A stretch of 64,000 bases of DNA from Protonemura montana (Eukaryota; Arthropoda; Insecta; Plecoptera; Nemouridae): assembly GCA_947568835.1 (NCBI GenBank), contig OX387602.1, positions 17,349,021 through 17,413,020 of the forward strand. Direction: 5' to 3'. Below the pieces are notes generated by a model. The model was not told the origin of the DNA, made no database searches, and worked only from the letters and a program-made list of their open reading frames with translations. The translations under genes and the position numbers were made by a program. Positions 48,799-60,220 of the stretch are shown here, in pieces (the stretch's first letter is position 1; the number at the start of each line of letters is the position of its first letter).

Positions 48799-49515
48799 AG
48801 AGTGTGAATACGTTTCGCTGGATTTAATAAAAGAAAGAGACGGCATTAGAAAATTGTGGAAGTGGCCGGTAATGCTTTCCCTCTGGTAATTTAAATTCCC
48901 TGGACAACGCCAGCGGTTTTGTAATTTTCCATTGCCAGCCCCGTGCGTTCAACGTTGGCTTAATTTGAATTACACTGGTGCATAACTCAATTTAAATGCG
49001 AAATAAATTTAGCCCTTTGGTTCCATTGCTGTGAGGTCTCTCTTCATTACCTAATAACACGAAGAGTTATAGGCCTAATTAGGTAACCCGTTGACCTTTT
49101 GGAGGGCATCATTCTGATGGGTACACATCGTTGTTTTGGCCGCCCTTTCGGTTCACTTTGTCGAATGAGAAATGTGCAACGTACACCTCGAGTAATTTAC
49201 CCACCCACTCCTCTCCAGCCCTTGCCGAATGGCATTTGTTATTGGGGCCTACACGATGTTATACCTGACATTTGTTTTGCTAATGCGTCCACGATACCTC
49301 TCGTTGCTTCACGCTGCCGGCGGACGCTACATTACGTCCTCTCTGAAATTCTTGGCATTTCATTTTATGTCATGTTGTTCAATTTTGCAAACTATTGCAT
49401 TAATAACGTAATTAATTTTCGCTGCGGACGGCATAGCTGACAACAGAAAACTAAATTTCTCTTATCTCTCTTGCTATCGTCCGAAACTAATTACCTTTTT
49501 TGTCTTTTGTTTTAG

Positions 49516-49579
49516 GTACGTGCACAAATTCTCAGTTATTTGGCAGCGATTATTACAAAGTATTCTCACGGCATCAAAG
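49516..49579 (+). other. Candidate cryptic or poison exon, 64 nt
   Basis: A strong acceptor (ACCTTTTTTGTCTTTTGTTTTAG) ends at 49515 and a strong donor (CAAAG/GTAAGG) begins at 49580. All three frames across the 64 nt are open (starting VRAQILSYLAAI, YVHKFSVIWQRL and TCTNSQLFGSDY), and I recognise none of them. The length is not a multiple of three, so inclusion in mib1 would shift the frame. It could be a regulated poison exon, an exon of an unrelated gene or lncRNA, or a decoy splice pair of the kind common in long introns. Confidence 0.25.
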
Positions 49580-52500
49580 GTAAGGAAATAACTGTATGAT
49601 TTTCACCGGTCTACAATTTAGCACCGGAACTTAACACGATACACTTTGCGTCACAATACCTGTTCGCTTTATGTGCCGCAAACCTTTGCTTCATTACAAT
49701 ACCGGGGCCGGTGTTACGATGTAACGACGTCGTTGTGTGCTGTACTCCAAATTACGAGCCGTCACCAAGCTGACCTCTAGCCTGATCACAGACAACGTTC
49801 TGGTGTTCCATTCTCGAGATTTCCATGCCCACTTGGGATGTGTTGGCCGCAGAATGATAAACCCGTCCGTGATTTTGGGTTACAAAATAGTTTTTGCTCG
49901 ACAGTGGTTAATACGCCACGAATTTTATTTTATGACATTATTAAGAGGAAATAGCATGCCTTTTTAATTCAGTCTCGTTTGATTGATAAAGGTGCCACCG
50001 ATCATTTCCTACTGGTTGAATAATATTTTTAATGAAAGCTGAGCGACGTAGCGTATGGTTTCAGAACTTCATAATTGGATTGACCGTTGGTACACACGTT
50101 TATAGGTGTACGACGTAATACCTAACTTTTTTTTTTACTTTTTGGATAGCAGCTCCTCGGAAATTTGCTTTTAACAAACAAAACAAAGTTGCCTACGGCT
50201 ATCTTTTGAATTCATTGCCAGGATTGCGCTTTTGTTCGCAATATTTTATCACGCTTTTTTTTTTGTGCCCTTCATTATAACAATTGCTTTCCACGCTCAC
50301 AGCGGATCAACATTCGCGCACGCGCAGCGCCGCTACGCAACGCAACGCAATTACATCCAACCAACGCGACGCGTCCTTTACACCTCGTGTTTTACACCAG
50401 CGATTTACAGTTCCTTGCCGGAATAATACTGTCATTGCCTTTTCATTTTTTTTTCCTGTATTTTGTTTCGCACATACAATGGAAAGTATATACATTATAT
50501 TCCACGGGGATCCGGCACCGTAAAAACACATCCAGCTTATGCAGATGCCGCCTCTCCCCCCCCCCCCCCCCCCCCCCAACCCCACACTACGACCGCCTCT
50601 CACACGACGCCGACGTCGACGCGCTAATGGCACAACTTTCATAATTAAAATTAATAATTATGCCGTTTTAAAATTTTTTCAACTGCAATGTTTTATAACT
50701 TAACCATAACGAATGCCAGTAAAATAGTATTAAAAACGAAACAGGATAGTATGTGTTTTTTCTTTGGTTTCTAAGAAATTGGAACGGGTATTTGCGTTAA
50801 GAAGTAAATCAGTCGGTTTATTGTGTAGGTTTGGGTTGGTATCTTGCGCCATGGGCGTAGATCGTAACCCAGAGCCAGTCGAGTGGCTTAATGAACATCC
50901 TTCGCGTTTCATCCCTTGTGCTTGTTCATGAAGAATTCTTAATATGTTGAGACTTTATAGGATTAGCAACAACTATATGGACTTGCTCGCGTTGGCTATA
51001 TAAAACTCTCAAAGTTTAAACCTTTAATTAAATTCAAGTTTTAACCAGGGAAAAATGCAAACTTTTTTTTCCTTTGTTAGAATTGAAATATAAAATTCAA
51101 CGTGTAAGGAATTGCGTCTTCTTCGTTTCATTACTGAACTTTGTTTATAGGAAGTTAACTATTCTTTTTCATTGGCACCCTAACGGTTTCCCTTTAAGTC
51201 TTTTTTTAGGGATGTTATCTTTTAATTTTTAATTTAACGCCCATTGTACTGTATTTGTTGAGGAAACTCACAGAAATCAGACATTTATTTCCGACGGGTG
51301 ACGAAATCCCAATATTCCAGCTCCGCTCGTTCAAACATGGAGGCCATTTTTTGGCCATTCCCAAAGCACTCGCCATTTTCACCCCAAGTGTCCTTAGATT
51401 CGCACTCGGACGTAAATAATAGCAATCCAGACATGTCTTATAACCATTTCACTAACTCCCTCTAAAGAAGTTACGCTTCCTACATCAACATCAGTCAAGT
51501 ATTCCAACAAATGAAAAAATAAATCAAACGAGAAAGAAGTAGAATTTGGCGAGAGAAGTCCTCAAGTCGAGACAAATCGGGCGTAGCGGCTCTGAATTGA
51601 AAATAGTTGCCCGCTTGCGTAGCAAAGCTCGCCAACCTATCGGCTGCGCCATCGAACAGGGCGCGCAGCTCGGCGCAGCTAGCTGCTATTGCATTTTGTT
51701 AGGTCAGAGATTTATGGCTGCCCCTGGAACACCCACTACCGCCCTGCACTGGCGCGCTGCTTGCTCGCTGCTTCTGACTTTTGTTAGCCAACTGAATTAT
51801 TACTGGCAAACTTTTCAAACTCATATTATTATACCCGGGCATTTCATTTTTAGAGAAATATTCCAAACTTTTTTCGCTTTACAGATTCTGAACCTAATTC
51901 TAAACTTCGAGTTTATGGTTAGCCTGGTTTTACATGGCTCTTTGCGAATCCAGCGTGCAGATACTTTTTGGTGTGGGTTCATGACGGAACTGCGCCGTGA
52001 AAGGTTGATTGGATCGGATTTAATCACAGTCACGTTGCACTATGCGTAGATATAAGTTGAGCGGTGCGTATTTAGACTGTCTGTTTGCAAAGCGCCAACG
52101 CAAGTATGACTTGGACCACCTGAGCGTGAGCAGAGACTGGAAACGGTATCGTTTGCATCGAACAATCATTTTATTGACATTTTATTGTTTGCAATAGCGC
52201 AAATTCAATTTACGTGTATTTGCTTTGTTCAAAACCCTGAATGAAGGAATACATCTATCGTGTATTTGCATGAACAATCTTCTTCCTCGGCATCGTTGAA
52301 AAGGTTTAATGAAGAAAGTAGAAAAGCGCCGAGAATCTTAAAGATGAGAACAAGTGTATGTCCTGCACATTTTCCCCGTGAAGTTTGGGTTGGTTTATTT
52401 TTTCAATTGGTGTTATCCCAAATTCCAATTAGCCACACTTCGTCCTCGGCATTTCGCTCTAAGCTGGTTCCCGTTATAGCCGAGGACTTCGAGGGTCCCC

Positions 52501-55049
52501 AAGGATCTGTGATTGTTGTTGCTTTCTCTTGACCGCGAGCCCTCTGATAGCGTAATTCGATTATAATGGTATCTTCTCCTGCGGACTTTCTTTGGCATTA
52601 GCTTATCTCTGTCGGAGAATTATTGTTCTGCTTGGGATAGAAAACGGTTTAGATCATTGTTACAGGAACTATATAGGAACTTATAGGAACTATAACAACG
52701 TAGGCCATTACAGAAGAAAACAACCTTGTGATCATAGTTAAATTTAATGATATTGCCATCATTTCAGAAATTGTACGTTTCACAGGCTTAGGTTTATGTT
52801 CGGGATTTCTTTCAGGAACACATTGATATAAATAAACTCACGGAGGCGTCTATTTTAAAATCGTTACCATTTCCTTGCGGCAACTGGCAAGACGTTTAGA
52901 ACCCAATTAAATTCCTCTTAACTATTTATCGAAATCACTTCTCTAACGCTTACATCTCCTCAAAGAACTCGTCGTCGTTTCTGCAGACCTCGCGTTATTC
53001 CAGACGTGTCAGATTGCTGATCACATTTGCCGTCGCCGCCGTCGCCACAGCTATATTCGTTTTCGGTGGCTGGGTGACAGATTTGCGAACGCGCTCGCGA
53101 AAGCGCTGATGAGGAATCAGATATGATTGTAAATTTGGCGCTAATTATTGCGCGAGGCGGCGACGTCAGACACGACGTCGACGGTTTTGGGAGGGATGGG
53201 TGGAATCGGGGTGACACTGGGAGGATTTTGCACCGGGAGCGCACTTGTCATGTTCAGATGCTTCCGAATTGTGTACTGTGTTCTCTCCTCTCATGCCTCT
53301 GACTCTCTCTCTTCACCTCTCTCACTCACTCTTGTGAGACAGTTCTTGCTGTTGCTAGAGCAGACAAATTGCGATTTTCTGCTGATCGTGGGCTGAGCCC
53401 TGTTGAAGAGAACATCATTTAGCCCTGCGTCCCTGCGGCGCACTCCTTTGGGATACTTCATGGACCCACCTCTCACCTCTTGAGACTACGGCCCAAACCT
53501 CTTCGGCTCGAATGTCCGTCTTCACAGAAAACGCCCTATCTCCCCCTGCAGCACCTCTCCTCAGCTTTATCTCGCGCCTTGCCACTTAAGCCTTTCTGCG
53601 AGAGTTACGACTTCGGTATGGTTTCAACGTTCGTTTCTTGCAAGTTACTAATTATTTGAATGCGGTCGTAATTTAATTCTCGCGTTGATCCCGAGTGGAT
53701 GAAGTGGTTTTCTTAGCTTCACCAACTTTATGATTTCCAAGTAAAATGGGGACTAATTTTTCTCTCCCTTGCGATTGCGATTCACATTCGAGCGTGTAAT
53801 CATATTTTATATCGTTCTCAGCGGGGAGTTATTTGTCACCAGAAGCAATTTCCTCCCGCGACATAATGAATCTGGATTTTGTAAATCTTCTCGGCGATGT
53901 GATTATTGGTGTAGATGTTCCAGGTTATTTGCGATGGCAATTAACTAACGTGTATCAACGCTTCATCTTTCGCTCTCAGATTCACCCTGAAAACGCGCTC
54001 CCTTCGTTTCTTCAACCAAATCGTTGTTTCCATTTTCCAGGTAGGATTAATTAGGAGTCATTCCTCTTGCAAATTGGCTTCGTCCACCACGAAAGCTCTT
54101 GTTCAGCAACAGCAATGTGACACAAATGAATCCCTTTTCTCTGAAAGCGGTTCCTCTCTCTAGATTGTGACATGGTATGCAGATATAATTTGTGACATAT
54201 ATTAGCAAAAGCATGCGCCAAAAAACTCAACCAAGACAAATTAAGACTAGTCCAGTTTGGTTCAACAACGTTCAGATTTCCATTGGTTACTCACACCGAT
54301 AAATAGCTGGAATTGCGCATTGCCCATTTGTTTGAATTATTTTGCGGTGGTTATTTTGTGTTGCTAATTTTGTACAGAATCCCTACCAATCATTTCAAAA
54401 CTTTTTGTGGAACAAATTGATTTTAATGAAATAACTCTGGCGGCTGTTACCAGTGGTTAAACTGACGCAGTATGCACCTGCAGCGTGATGCATGGGGTGA
54501 TGGAGCAAGCTACAAGTGCACCAGACGATATTTTATTCATCGAAAAGTTCCCGGTATTGCACAGAGCTACAAAAATCCTGATGGAATCGCAGGGAAAATG
54601 TTAATAATTAGCTTGACTGGCTTTCTGGGCGAAGCAATGGGTAAATATCACGCAGGCAGTCTGCTTTAGGGGTCCCCTAAATAGGACAAACGGGTGTGTT
54701 GTATTTTATGGTGTTTTCATTACTGTTAATTATTATTATTTTAAAATTACAAAATTAATTAACAGGTCAGATTACGAGAACACTGACTGTTATTCTTGGC
54801 TACAATTGAATAGAGAGAGAAAATGCTCGAGGGATAATGACAGAGTCAGGGTTGCATTGATATTGTATTGTTTGTGCTGATGCTATGGTGTGCAGGTCTG
54901 TTCCAGAGTTGTGTCCCCTTTGAAAAATCGCTGTACTGTGGTAGTTCCGAACTAAAAATAACCGAAAAGAAAATAATGTGGTTACCTTTCTGGTAAAAAT
55001 CACTGTCAGGTGATCAAGAGACAAATAATGTTAAACATATTTCAATTTT
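49580..55049. other. Noncoding DNA, no gene recognised
   Basis: Mixed unique sequence with a C22 run at 50556-50577, a small AGGAACT triple at 52664-52691, and CT-rich tracts near 53300. The 167-codon open frame at 51546-52049 and others show no family motif. A CAG/GTAGGA junction at 54042 was considered, but the downstream frame ends without a usable donor. Confidence 0.6.
50556..50577 (-). repeat. Poly-C run, C22 (longest homopolymer of this class)
   Basis: Twenty-two C on the + strand, i.e. G22 on the other strand, followed by AACCCCACAC. It is the longest G/C homopolymer in the window. Confidence 0.95.
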
Positions 55050-55750
55050 TAGACGTTTGCTCTGCGGGATGCATTCAGGCGCTGAATCTGTTTTCAGAAC
55101 TAAAACCAACTGAATGTGCAGAAACTAAACTATACATTTACTAAATAGTATACACTTCCCTAACGGTATAAAACGTAGTCATTTTTCGGTCATAGGAAAA
55201 AAGTTGCTATTTTTTTAATTTGCTCTGAGGGCTGCGTTCAGGGGAAATATAATTTCTGGAGCTCAAAATGATTATTCAAAAAGAACCTTCATTCGGAATT
55301 CAATAAATAGTGAAAGTTGCTAACAGATCATTGAGACATTGAGACACATCATTGAGTGTCCAAAGTTAGTAATATTTTAGAAATGTGTTTTGCGGGATAC
55401 GCTCAGGGGCAAGTTTATTTATCGGAGCTAAAACTGAATTTCCAAAAGAACCTTAGCTTGGAATTCATGAAATAGTAAAAACTGCTAACGAACCTTAAGA
55501 CCCTTAAGATCCAAATTCTGATTTAAGATACTTGCTCTGCGGGGTGCGTTTAGGGGAAAACACAATTATCGGTGCCTTATTGATTAAAAATGAAGCATTG
55601 TGTTTCTGAACTAACGAACAAGTTTTCATTGTAGGAATGGTGTCAAAACGCGTTATTATTTAGTGGTCACAGTAAAAAAATACTTTTTTTATTGTAAATT
55701 TGATCTGCGGGCTGCGTTCAGGAGACAAAGTTTTTTTTTGTCATCAGTAA
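55050..55750. repeat. Five-copy diverged tandem repeat, unit about 160 bp
   Basis: A core of the form TTTGCTCTGCGGGMTGCGTTCAGGGG recurs at about 55056, 55220, 55388, 55531 and 55699, giving spacings of 164, 168, 143 and 168 bp. An AT-rich stretch precedes each core. Copies 2 and 3 share further blocks downstream (GGAGCTMAAAA, AAAGAACCTT, GGAATTCA, AAATAGT, TGCTAACRRA), so the repeat unit is the full 160 bp or so. Copies are well diverged. I do not recognise the family; an old local satellite or a tandemly amplified part of a mobile element are both possible. Confidence 0.8.
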
Positions 55751-56089
55751 CCTATTAAAATAAGTGCACAGGATGCTGTGCTGATTAACAGGGAGCTTAA
55801 GTCTAATGGAATGTAAATTTTAGCTCTAAAGAGTAAATTGATTGTGGACTTTTGTCGGGCGGCCATTTCATGGGCATTTTATCGAACTGAAAACAAGAAC
55901 AACTTTTTCCGTTGAAAAAAGGCTTTTTTCCAATTTGGTATTAAATTGTTAGCAAAGACTTTCTTAGGCTAGGGAAAAGTTGATTTGAGATTTCACTCGA
56001 AAATGGTGCACAATGGAACGTAATTTAGACCATTCGATTGCTCTTCCTTAACGCCAATGTTGAACAGTGTGTTTTGACAACAAACCGTG

Positions 56090-56120
56090 TGGCGCTTGTC
56101 TAATGGTGTCGGTGAATGAG

Positions 56121-56153
<33 letters not shown>

Positions 56154-56310
56154 GTCAACATAACCTAGCACAGAGGGGTGGAAGGGAAACCCGGTGACGG
56201 TACGTAGCTACTCCTGTCGAAGAGCACCAAGGGGACAACCGAATTAGCGTCCCTTTCGAAGGACGGTACAACTCGAACAGCAGGATTCCTCCACAAATCC
56301 ATGCTGTCGA
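56090..56310. repeat. GAT microsatellite with GC-rich tail, possible dispersed element
   Basis: A (GAT)10 run at 56123-56153 is followed by about 150 bp of GC-richer sequence (GTGGAAGGGAAACCCGGTGA through GCGTCCCTTTCGAAGGACG), unlike the AT-rich surroundings. Trinucleotide runs of this sort often mark the 3' ends of RTE-type non-LTR elements, but no reverse transcriptase is visible and no target duplication was found. The microsatellite is certain; the element is a guess. Confidence 0.4.
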
Positions 56311-58691
56311 TAGATTGATAAGCAAAGAGAATAAAGTTGCTTAATTAGCTTAATTATTTATTAATTAGCACGAATGATTGTGAATGTTCATATATATTTA
56401 CATATGTGTGAGCTCTGCTGTTGCATTTTATTTATTTTTTTTTTTGTTAATTTATAGTGATTTTAACACTTCTTGTTGTAGTTTCTATACAGATATTCTT
56501 TATTTTTTTGTCATATTGCGTAAGCGCTAACTTCATAAATACTTTAATTTCATGTATTTTTCTTGTTGGCCGCATTTAAGGTCACAATTAACGTTCGTGT
56601 ACCTATTTATTACCGACATTAAAATGCCCGAAAAGTTTCGCCTTCATCATGAGATGGGCGAGGCAATCTTATACAGTGAGGTAGCGAAAACACAACATCG
56701 TTCTTTCCAAAGGGCCACGGGGTCGTTTAAAATTTAATTCTTTCTTAACGCCATTCTAATATCTATATTTTACGATAATAAACGCGCGTATCACGTTTTA
56801 AGTCGTAAACAACGAAACTTTACCGGTTTTCCATGCAAAAACTTGACCCGAAAGTTGCCAAGTATTTTTATAAGGTGACGCGTATCAGTTTGCTGGTCTT
56901 GCTTTTCACTCTTCGTTTCGAATTCAAAAATGGGACACTCAATTTAACTGCAACTTTGTTCTCTGCAGGCGCAAATTTCACAATTTCACGATTGCATGAA
57001 GCATTTTTGAAACTTCCCCTCGGCTCCTCTGCAAAGAAAACTTCTCTCATAATCTAATTGCAAGGGCGAAAAGTGGCAAAGATAGCGCAAGAAGAGCTGA
57101 GAGACGAGGACGGAAGATGGATATATTATTATCGTGCTTGTACAAGAAGGACAGATAAGGGAATTGTGCTGCACATTCTCTTTTTTTCTCTTCAACTTTT
57201 ACTCGAGATGTTTCCCCATCTTTATGAAACACTGGATCTGACTTTAAGAGCGTGAAAACTAGACAGGGGTAGGAAAACCTAACGATTTATAAGCACTGAC
57301 ACGGACGTTCAATAACTTTTAAGAAACTTTAAGTAATATTTTGACTGAAACGCATTTAGTATGAAGAGCAATCTTTTAATTTTGGCATTTTTGCACTTTG
57401 CCAAGGTACTATTTCCATTCTTATTTTTCGCCAACTCGTTACGGGAAGGCGCTTGTGGTTTATTGCATGAGACCCAGAGCGAATCCGTTCTTGATTTACG
57501 ACGCGGAGGAAAGAAATTATTCTAATCTTCAGAAGGTTCGATCACAAATTCTGCTAGCAGAAATTGTATTCCCGAATGTCGACGTATCAGTGCACTCTTG
57601 GAAAGGGCACACCTCTCTTAATCCCTCTCACCGGAACGAGCCGAGCATCGCCAATGAATTACGACATTGGTTTTTGTGTCTAGCTTGTACAATAACTCAT
57701 TTGTGATTTGTGTCATCAGTCATCACGATATACCCGTTGCGGTTTGACATCGCACTCGTTTTTTTTCCCCACTCTAGCTTCTGATTCCGAATGAGATTGA
57801 ATCGATTTAACAAATTACGATTCCGGCCAATTAGCAATTTGCGTCACCCCTCCCCCCTCCCCCACACACACACACTTACACTAACACACTGCATCAATTG
57901 CGAAGCAATTTTCGGGCTGCGCCGCCTGCGCGGCTCGTCGCAGCGCTGCGCCAAGCCGCACGGGAACTGTTTAATTAAAATGGCGTCAGATGTGGGACAA
58001 TGTTAGCTCGTGGCCTGCTCGCCAGCGCCATCGCTAGTCTTGTGATTGCGCTCTGACATTTATTCCAACAATTTTTTAATAAAACGTCAAAAAGCATAAA
58101 TTATTGCGAATAGAGAAAGCAATTTTTTTGTCAGGTTCTTCAGAGAGTTTTCGCTTTGCATGGCAGCGTAGGCCGCTCGTTCGGAGCTGACTACTCTGTA
58201 CCAAATAGCCGATGCTTTGGCACTGAGTGTTGTCACCGCCGCCTCGCTGCGCTGCGCCATGACCTTTTACACAAAACTAGTAAAAACAAAACGATTATTT
58301 TATCGACGCCATGGTCTGCTAATTTCATCATATAATCAGAACGTATGGGTGCTTCGTAGCTGCAAATTGCAACACAATTTCGATCATTTTTAATTCGAAA
58401 TTGATACTAAAACACGAATTAGAGGCCATTATCCGAGCTACGTATCGCAAGCGACCGCGCGGTCCCCTTAGCCCCTACTGCCACCTAGCGACAATTAGTT
58501 CGCCGTTCCCCGAACAGCGAATTTATTTATTCGTATTCCTCTCTACCGCTTGTTCCTAAAATACAGTTGGCCACGTCCTATCCCTTGAAAGTCTGTGAAG
58601 TGAAACGTTTTACCGGCGCTCGCGGAGTGCGCATCCTTGCACAAAATCTGCCGCGTCACTTGCGTCCTGTGGAGTCAACCAACCTCGTCGT

Positions 58692-58749
58692 GGCGTCGGC
58701 GTCCATCTCGCGGTGGGTCCGATGGGCTCTCGGCCTCGACGCCGACGCC
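58692..58749. repeat. 12-bp GC-rich inverted repeat, 34-nt spacer
   Basis: GGCGTCGGCGTC (58692-58703) and GACGCCGACGCC (58738-58749) are exact reverse complements. Because the arms are themselves GTC/GGC triplet-like and similar strings occur near 650, 23580 and 50610, chance in GC-rich DNA is plausible. Confidence 0.6.
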
Positions 58750-60203
58750 GGCTATGCGATAACCGTGCGTCTGCAAGTTAGCGGAGCGCGCCGGCCGTTT
58801 TGACCACAACGCGCGACCAGAATACGCTCTCTGTGTGGCCTCCCGGCGTCGACCACTAAATATCGTACCGTACTGCGAGCAGAGAAGAGTCTAGAGTACG
58901 ATCTAGCCGCGATGCTTGCTGGCACGTGCATTTCTGTGCCTCTCTGCACCCAGGACCACACAAAAGGCTTTGTGTGAAATACGAACACGCGGAAATGCGA
59001 GAAGGAAATTGGAAATTGCCCAGATTTCGATCCGTCGCTTGTTTTTGGACGTGGGTGTACGTGTGTATTTTTTTTCCACTTGTTGTAATTTTGATTTAAT
59101 ATTATAGGGTTGATATTTGATAGCTTTATGCCTCACGATCAGTTATAACTAAAAACTACCCTTCCGGACCCCCTGGTGCAATTTTATTGCCATAACAAAA
59201 GTTTTAAATGAAAAGCTTTATGTAAACAATTTTCATAAAGTTGAACATGTGCCCTTTCTGATGCCAAAATGGCCATGCCAGCCCAAAGCATTACTGGGCA
59301 GACGAATTTCTAAACAAAATGGCTGTCGTTTCTCATACACATGCATGTCTCTGTTATTCTGTGTAACGAGCTGTGTTACGAGCGACATTACGGCAAGCAG
59401 TTGTTGTTATAAGTTTGACTCGTTGCTGGATCTCTGGCCAGCTCTTTCGCAATGCCCATGCTTTCCTCTGCCTGGCTGGCTGGCTGCTGGCTCTGCTGGC
59501 TGGCACCCACTTAACGTAATTAGCAGAGTTGAAGGAGTTTGCGGTGCGGTTCGCCGTCAACGGATGTGACGCTTTTCCTGGCTTTTCACGAGAAACTTTC
59601 CCGCCAAACAATGCTCGAGTTGCTTTATGCTAGAAACACAATAGGATGCTGTTAAAATATGGTAGAGATCTTTCTCTGAAATGAGAGACTTCTATCCTAA
59701 TTCGTTCTTATCTCGAATTAAGCGTAGAACTGGGTTACTTAAGAAAGTGTACACGCTACGAAAGGCCTTTCATTAGTTGGTAGAACGTGTTACAGAGGTT
59801 CTGTAAAAAGGTGTCGCTTCTTATAAAGCCATTCCGCTTAAAGCACCCACGCTTTCTTCAATTTGCTTTTTTCTTCTCTAATTCTTAGGAAAAAATACAC
59901 CCACGCTCGATTGCTATATTTACACAAAGTAATTACACTTTTTTCCCTCGTGATCTCCCATCCTGTATAAAATAATACAGGCATCACTACGCCTCGCATA
60001 AATGAGAACTACAACGCCATATCCTCTAAGGCAATCGCGGCTAGATATAAACCAGCGTTATCCCGTGTAGATTGGTAAATTGCAGTAAATTCGTTCTCCA
60101 CTCTAGATAACGAGTTGACCTGTGACCTCGCGTGTGATTGGATGGCGTGATGCAATTAGCCCCGTGCCTCCTGGCAAATGGGGTGGTCGGTGGACAGGGA
60201 GAA

Positions 60204-60220
60204 CCCCCCCCCCCCCCCCC
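60204..60220 (-). repeat. Poly-C run, C17, next to (AC)5
   Basis: Seventeen C run directly into ACACACACAC, making a compound microsatellite. Confidence 0.95.

Larger units (their letters stand above)
47348..49515. other. Noncoding DNA between the hAT element and the cryptic exon candidate
   Basis: AT-rich unique sequence with no recognisable gene. It contains the hairpin at 48339-48401, the G20 run at 48779-48798 and a mixed block near 49060-49100 (CCTAATTAGGTAACCC). The open frame at 49099-49440 has no known domain. Confidence 0.6.

Noticed and set aside
50424-50437. TAATACTGTCA, matching the start of miR-8/miR-200
   Set aside because: The match ends after 11 bases (then TTGCC instead of GGTAA) and no complementary arm is nearby.
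51546-52049. 167-codon open frame, plus others above 120 codons (27950-28414 minus, 41706-42167 plus, 30379-30765 minus, 31289-31672 minus)
   Set aside because: No recognisable domain and no paired splice sites; several start only at non-ATG codons. Lengths fit chance in 64 kb of moderate GC.
53981-54042. Possible exon between a TCTCAG acceptor and a CAG/GTAGGA donor
   Set aside because: Pyrimidine-rich content with no recognisable protein, and the surroundings look like ordinary intron.
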